NCBI GenBank assembly: GCA_903926285.1
Contig: CAIYIP010000176.1
Coordinates: forward strand, 1 to 6,323
Reading direction: 5' to 3'
Length of the DNA stretch: 6,323 nt
From: an uncultured Gammaproteobacteria bacterium
GTDB lineage: Bacteria; Pseudomonadota; Gammaproteobacteria; Pseudomonadales; Pseudohongiellaceae
A program made the translations under genes and the position numbers. The notes beneath the pieces are model-generated. The model saw only the letters and a list, made by a program, of their open reading frames with translations, had not been told where the DNA came from and did not search any database. Positions 5,981 through 6,323 of this stretch are shown in pieces. Each line of letters begins with the position of its first letter. Positions within the stretch are counted from its first letter, which is position 1.

Positions 5981-6323
5981 ATGAAATTAACAACAATAGG
6001 ACTTGCAGGCATCACTACCCTGATCAGCCTTGCTGTTATGTCTGCAGTGATTGCCGCTGAACCATCTGATGGCGGCCGACGCCCGGCGTTCGAAGGTGGC
6101 CGTGGTCCTGGGCCAGGACCTGGCGGCATGGGCGGCCGGTTTGGCAATCGTCGTGGTCCCGATCCTGAACGCCAAATCGAGCACCTCGATGCAAATGATG
6201 ATGGCCTGGTAAGCGAAGAGGAATTTGTCGATTCCCGCCTTGCGCGTCTTAATGACATGTTTGAACGCCGCGATCGCAACAATGACGGTTTGATCAGTCT
6301 TGATGAAGACCAGAGACCCGAGC
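5981..6323 (+). CDS. Exported EF-hand calcium-binding protein, partial at 3' end
   Basis: Probable periplasmic or secreted calcium-binding protein; its partner is unknown. A signal peptide is visible: K2, a hydrophobic core at about 6-24 and a cleavage site near VIAA-EP (23-28). Residues 31-61 are a Gly/Pro/Arg-rich, probably disordered linker. Two canonical 12-residue EF-hand loops follow: DANDDGLVSEEE (70-81) and DRNNDGLISLDE (98-109), each with D at positions 1 and 5, N at 3, G at 6 and the bidentate E at 12. Spacing of 28 residues between loops is typical of a paired hand. The start is firm: GGAGG at 5966-5970 lies 10 nt before the ATG. The gene is cut off after 114 codons, and more EF-hands may follow. 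It is transcribed divergently from the holD-rimI unit. Confidence 0.88.
   Translation, partial: MKLTTIGLAGITTLISLAVMSAVIAAEPSDGGRRPAFEGGRGPGPGPGGMGGRFGNRRGPDPERQIEHLDANDDGLVSEEEFVDSRLARLNDMFERRDRNNDGLISLDEDQRPE

Noticed and set aside
1..6323. A new defence or mobile system
   Set aside because: No transposase, integrase, terminal inverted repeats, nuclease, toxin-antitoxin pair or reverse transcriptase is visible. The recognisable genes are housekeeping or secretion functions in ordinary context.

Overview
The window looks like a chromosomal segment of a gammaproteobacterium with roughly balanced base composition. The main pointer is the rimI gene preceded by a gene whose ends resemble HolD, the psi subunit of DNA polymerase III. 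That holD-rimI pairing is known from enterobacteria and other gammaproteobacteria. No insertion sequence, prophage, CRISPR array, rRNA or tRNA gene was recognised. The genus cannot be fixed from the sequence alone.

Layout: (1) Positions 1-1794, minus strand: most of a GspE/PilB-type secretion or pilus assembly ATPase with an N-terminal GAF domain, cut off by the left edge just after Walker B. (2) 1795-2088: a divergent intergenic region with an extended -10 promoter candidate facing right and two consecutive hairpins that would lie in the leader of the next gene. (3) 2089-4079, plus strand: a two-gene unit of an uncharacterised, probably exported protein and, 5 bp later, a HisC-type aminotransferase. 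(4) 4146-4394, plus strand: a small two-helix membrane protein whose 3' end overlaps the oppositely oriented rimI. (5) 5744-4364, minus strand: a HolD-like gene followed 4 bp later by rimI, as one tight transcription unit. The HolD-like gene carries an in-frame 15-bp tandem repeat and may be read from a leaderless message. (6) 5981-6323, plus strand: the start of an exported EF-hand protein, cut off by the right edge.

The genes fall into separate housekeeping functions (secretion or pilus ATPase, histidine synthesis, replication clamp loader, ribosomal protein acetylation, exported calcium-binding protein) and do not form one pathway. I see no convincing new multi-gene system. The points most worth a second look are the uncharacterised exported protein tied to hisC, the two-hairpin leader in front of it, the enlarged repeat-bearing HolD-like protein and its AT-palindrome promoter, and the GAF fusion on the ATPase.
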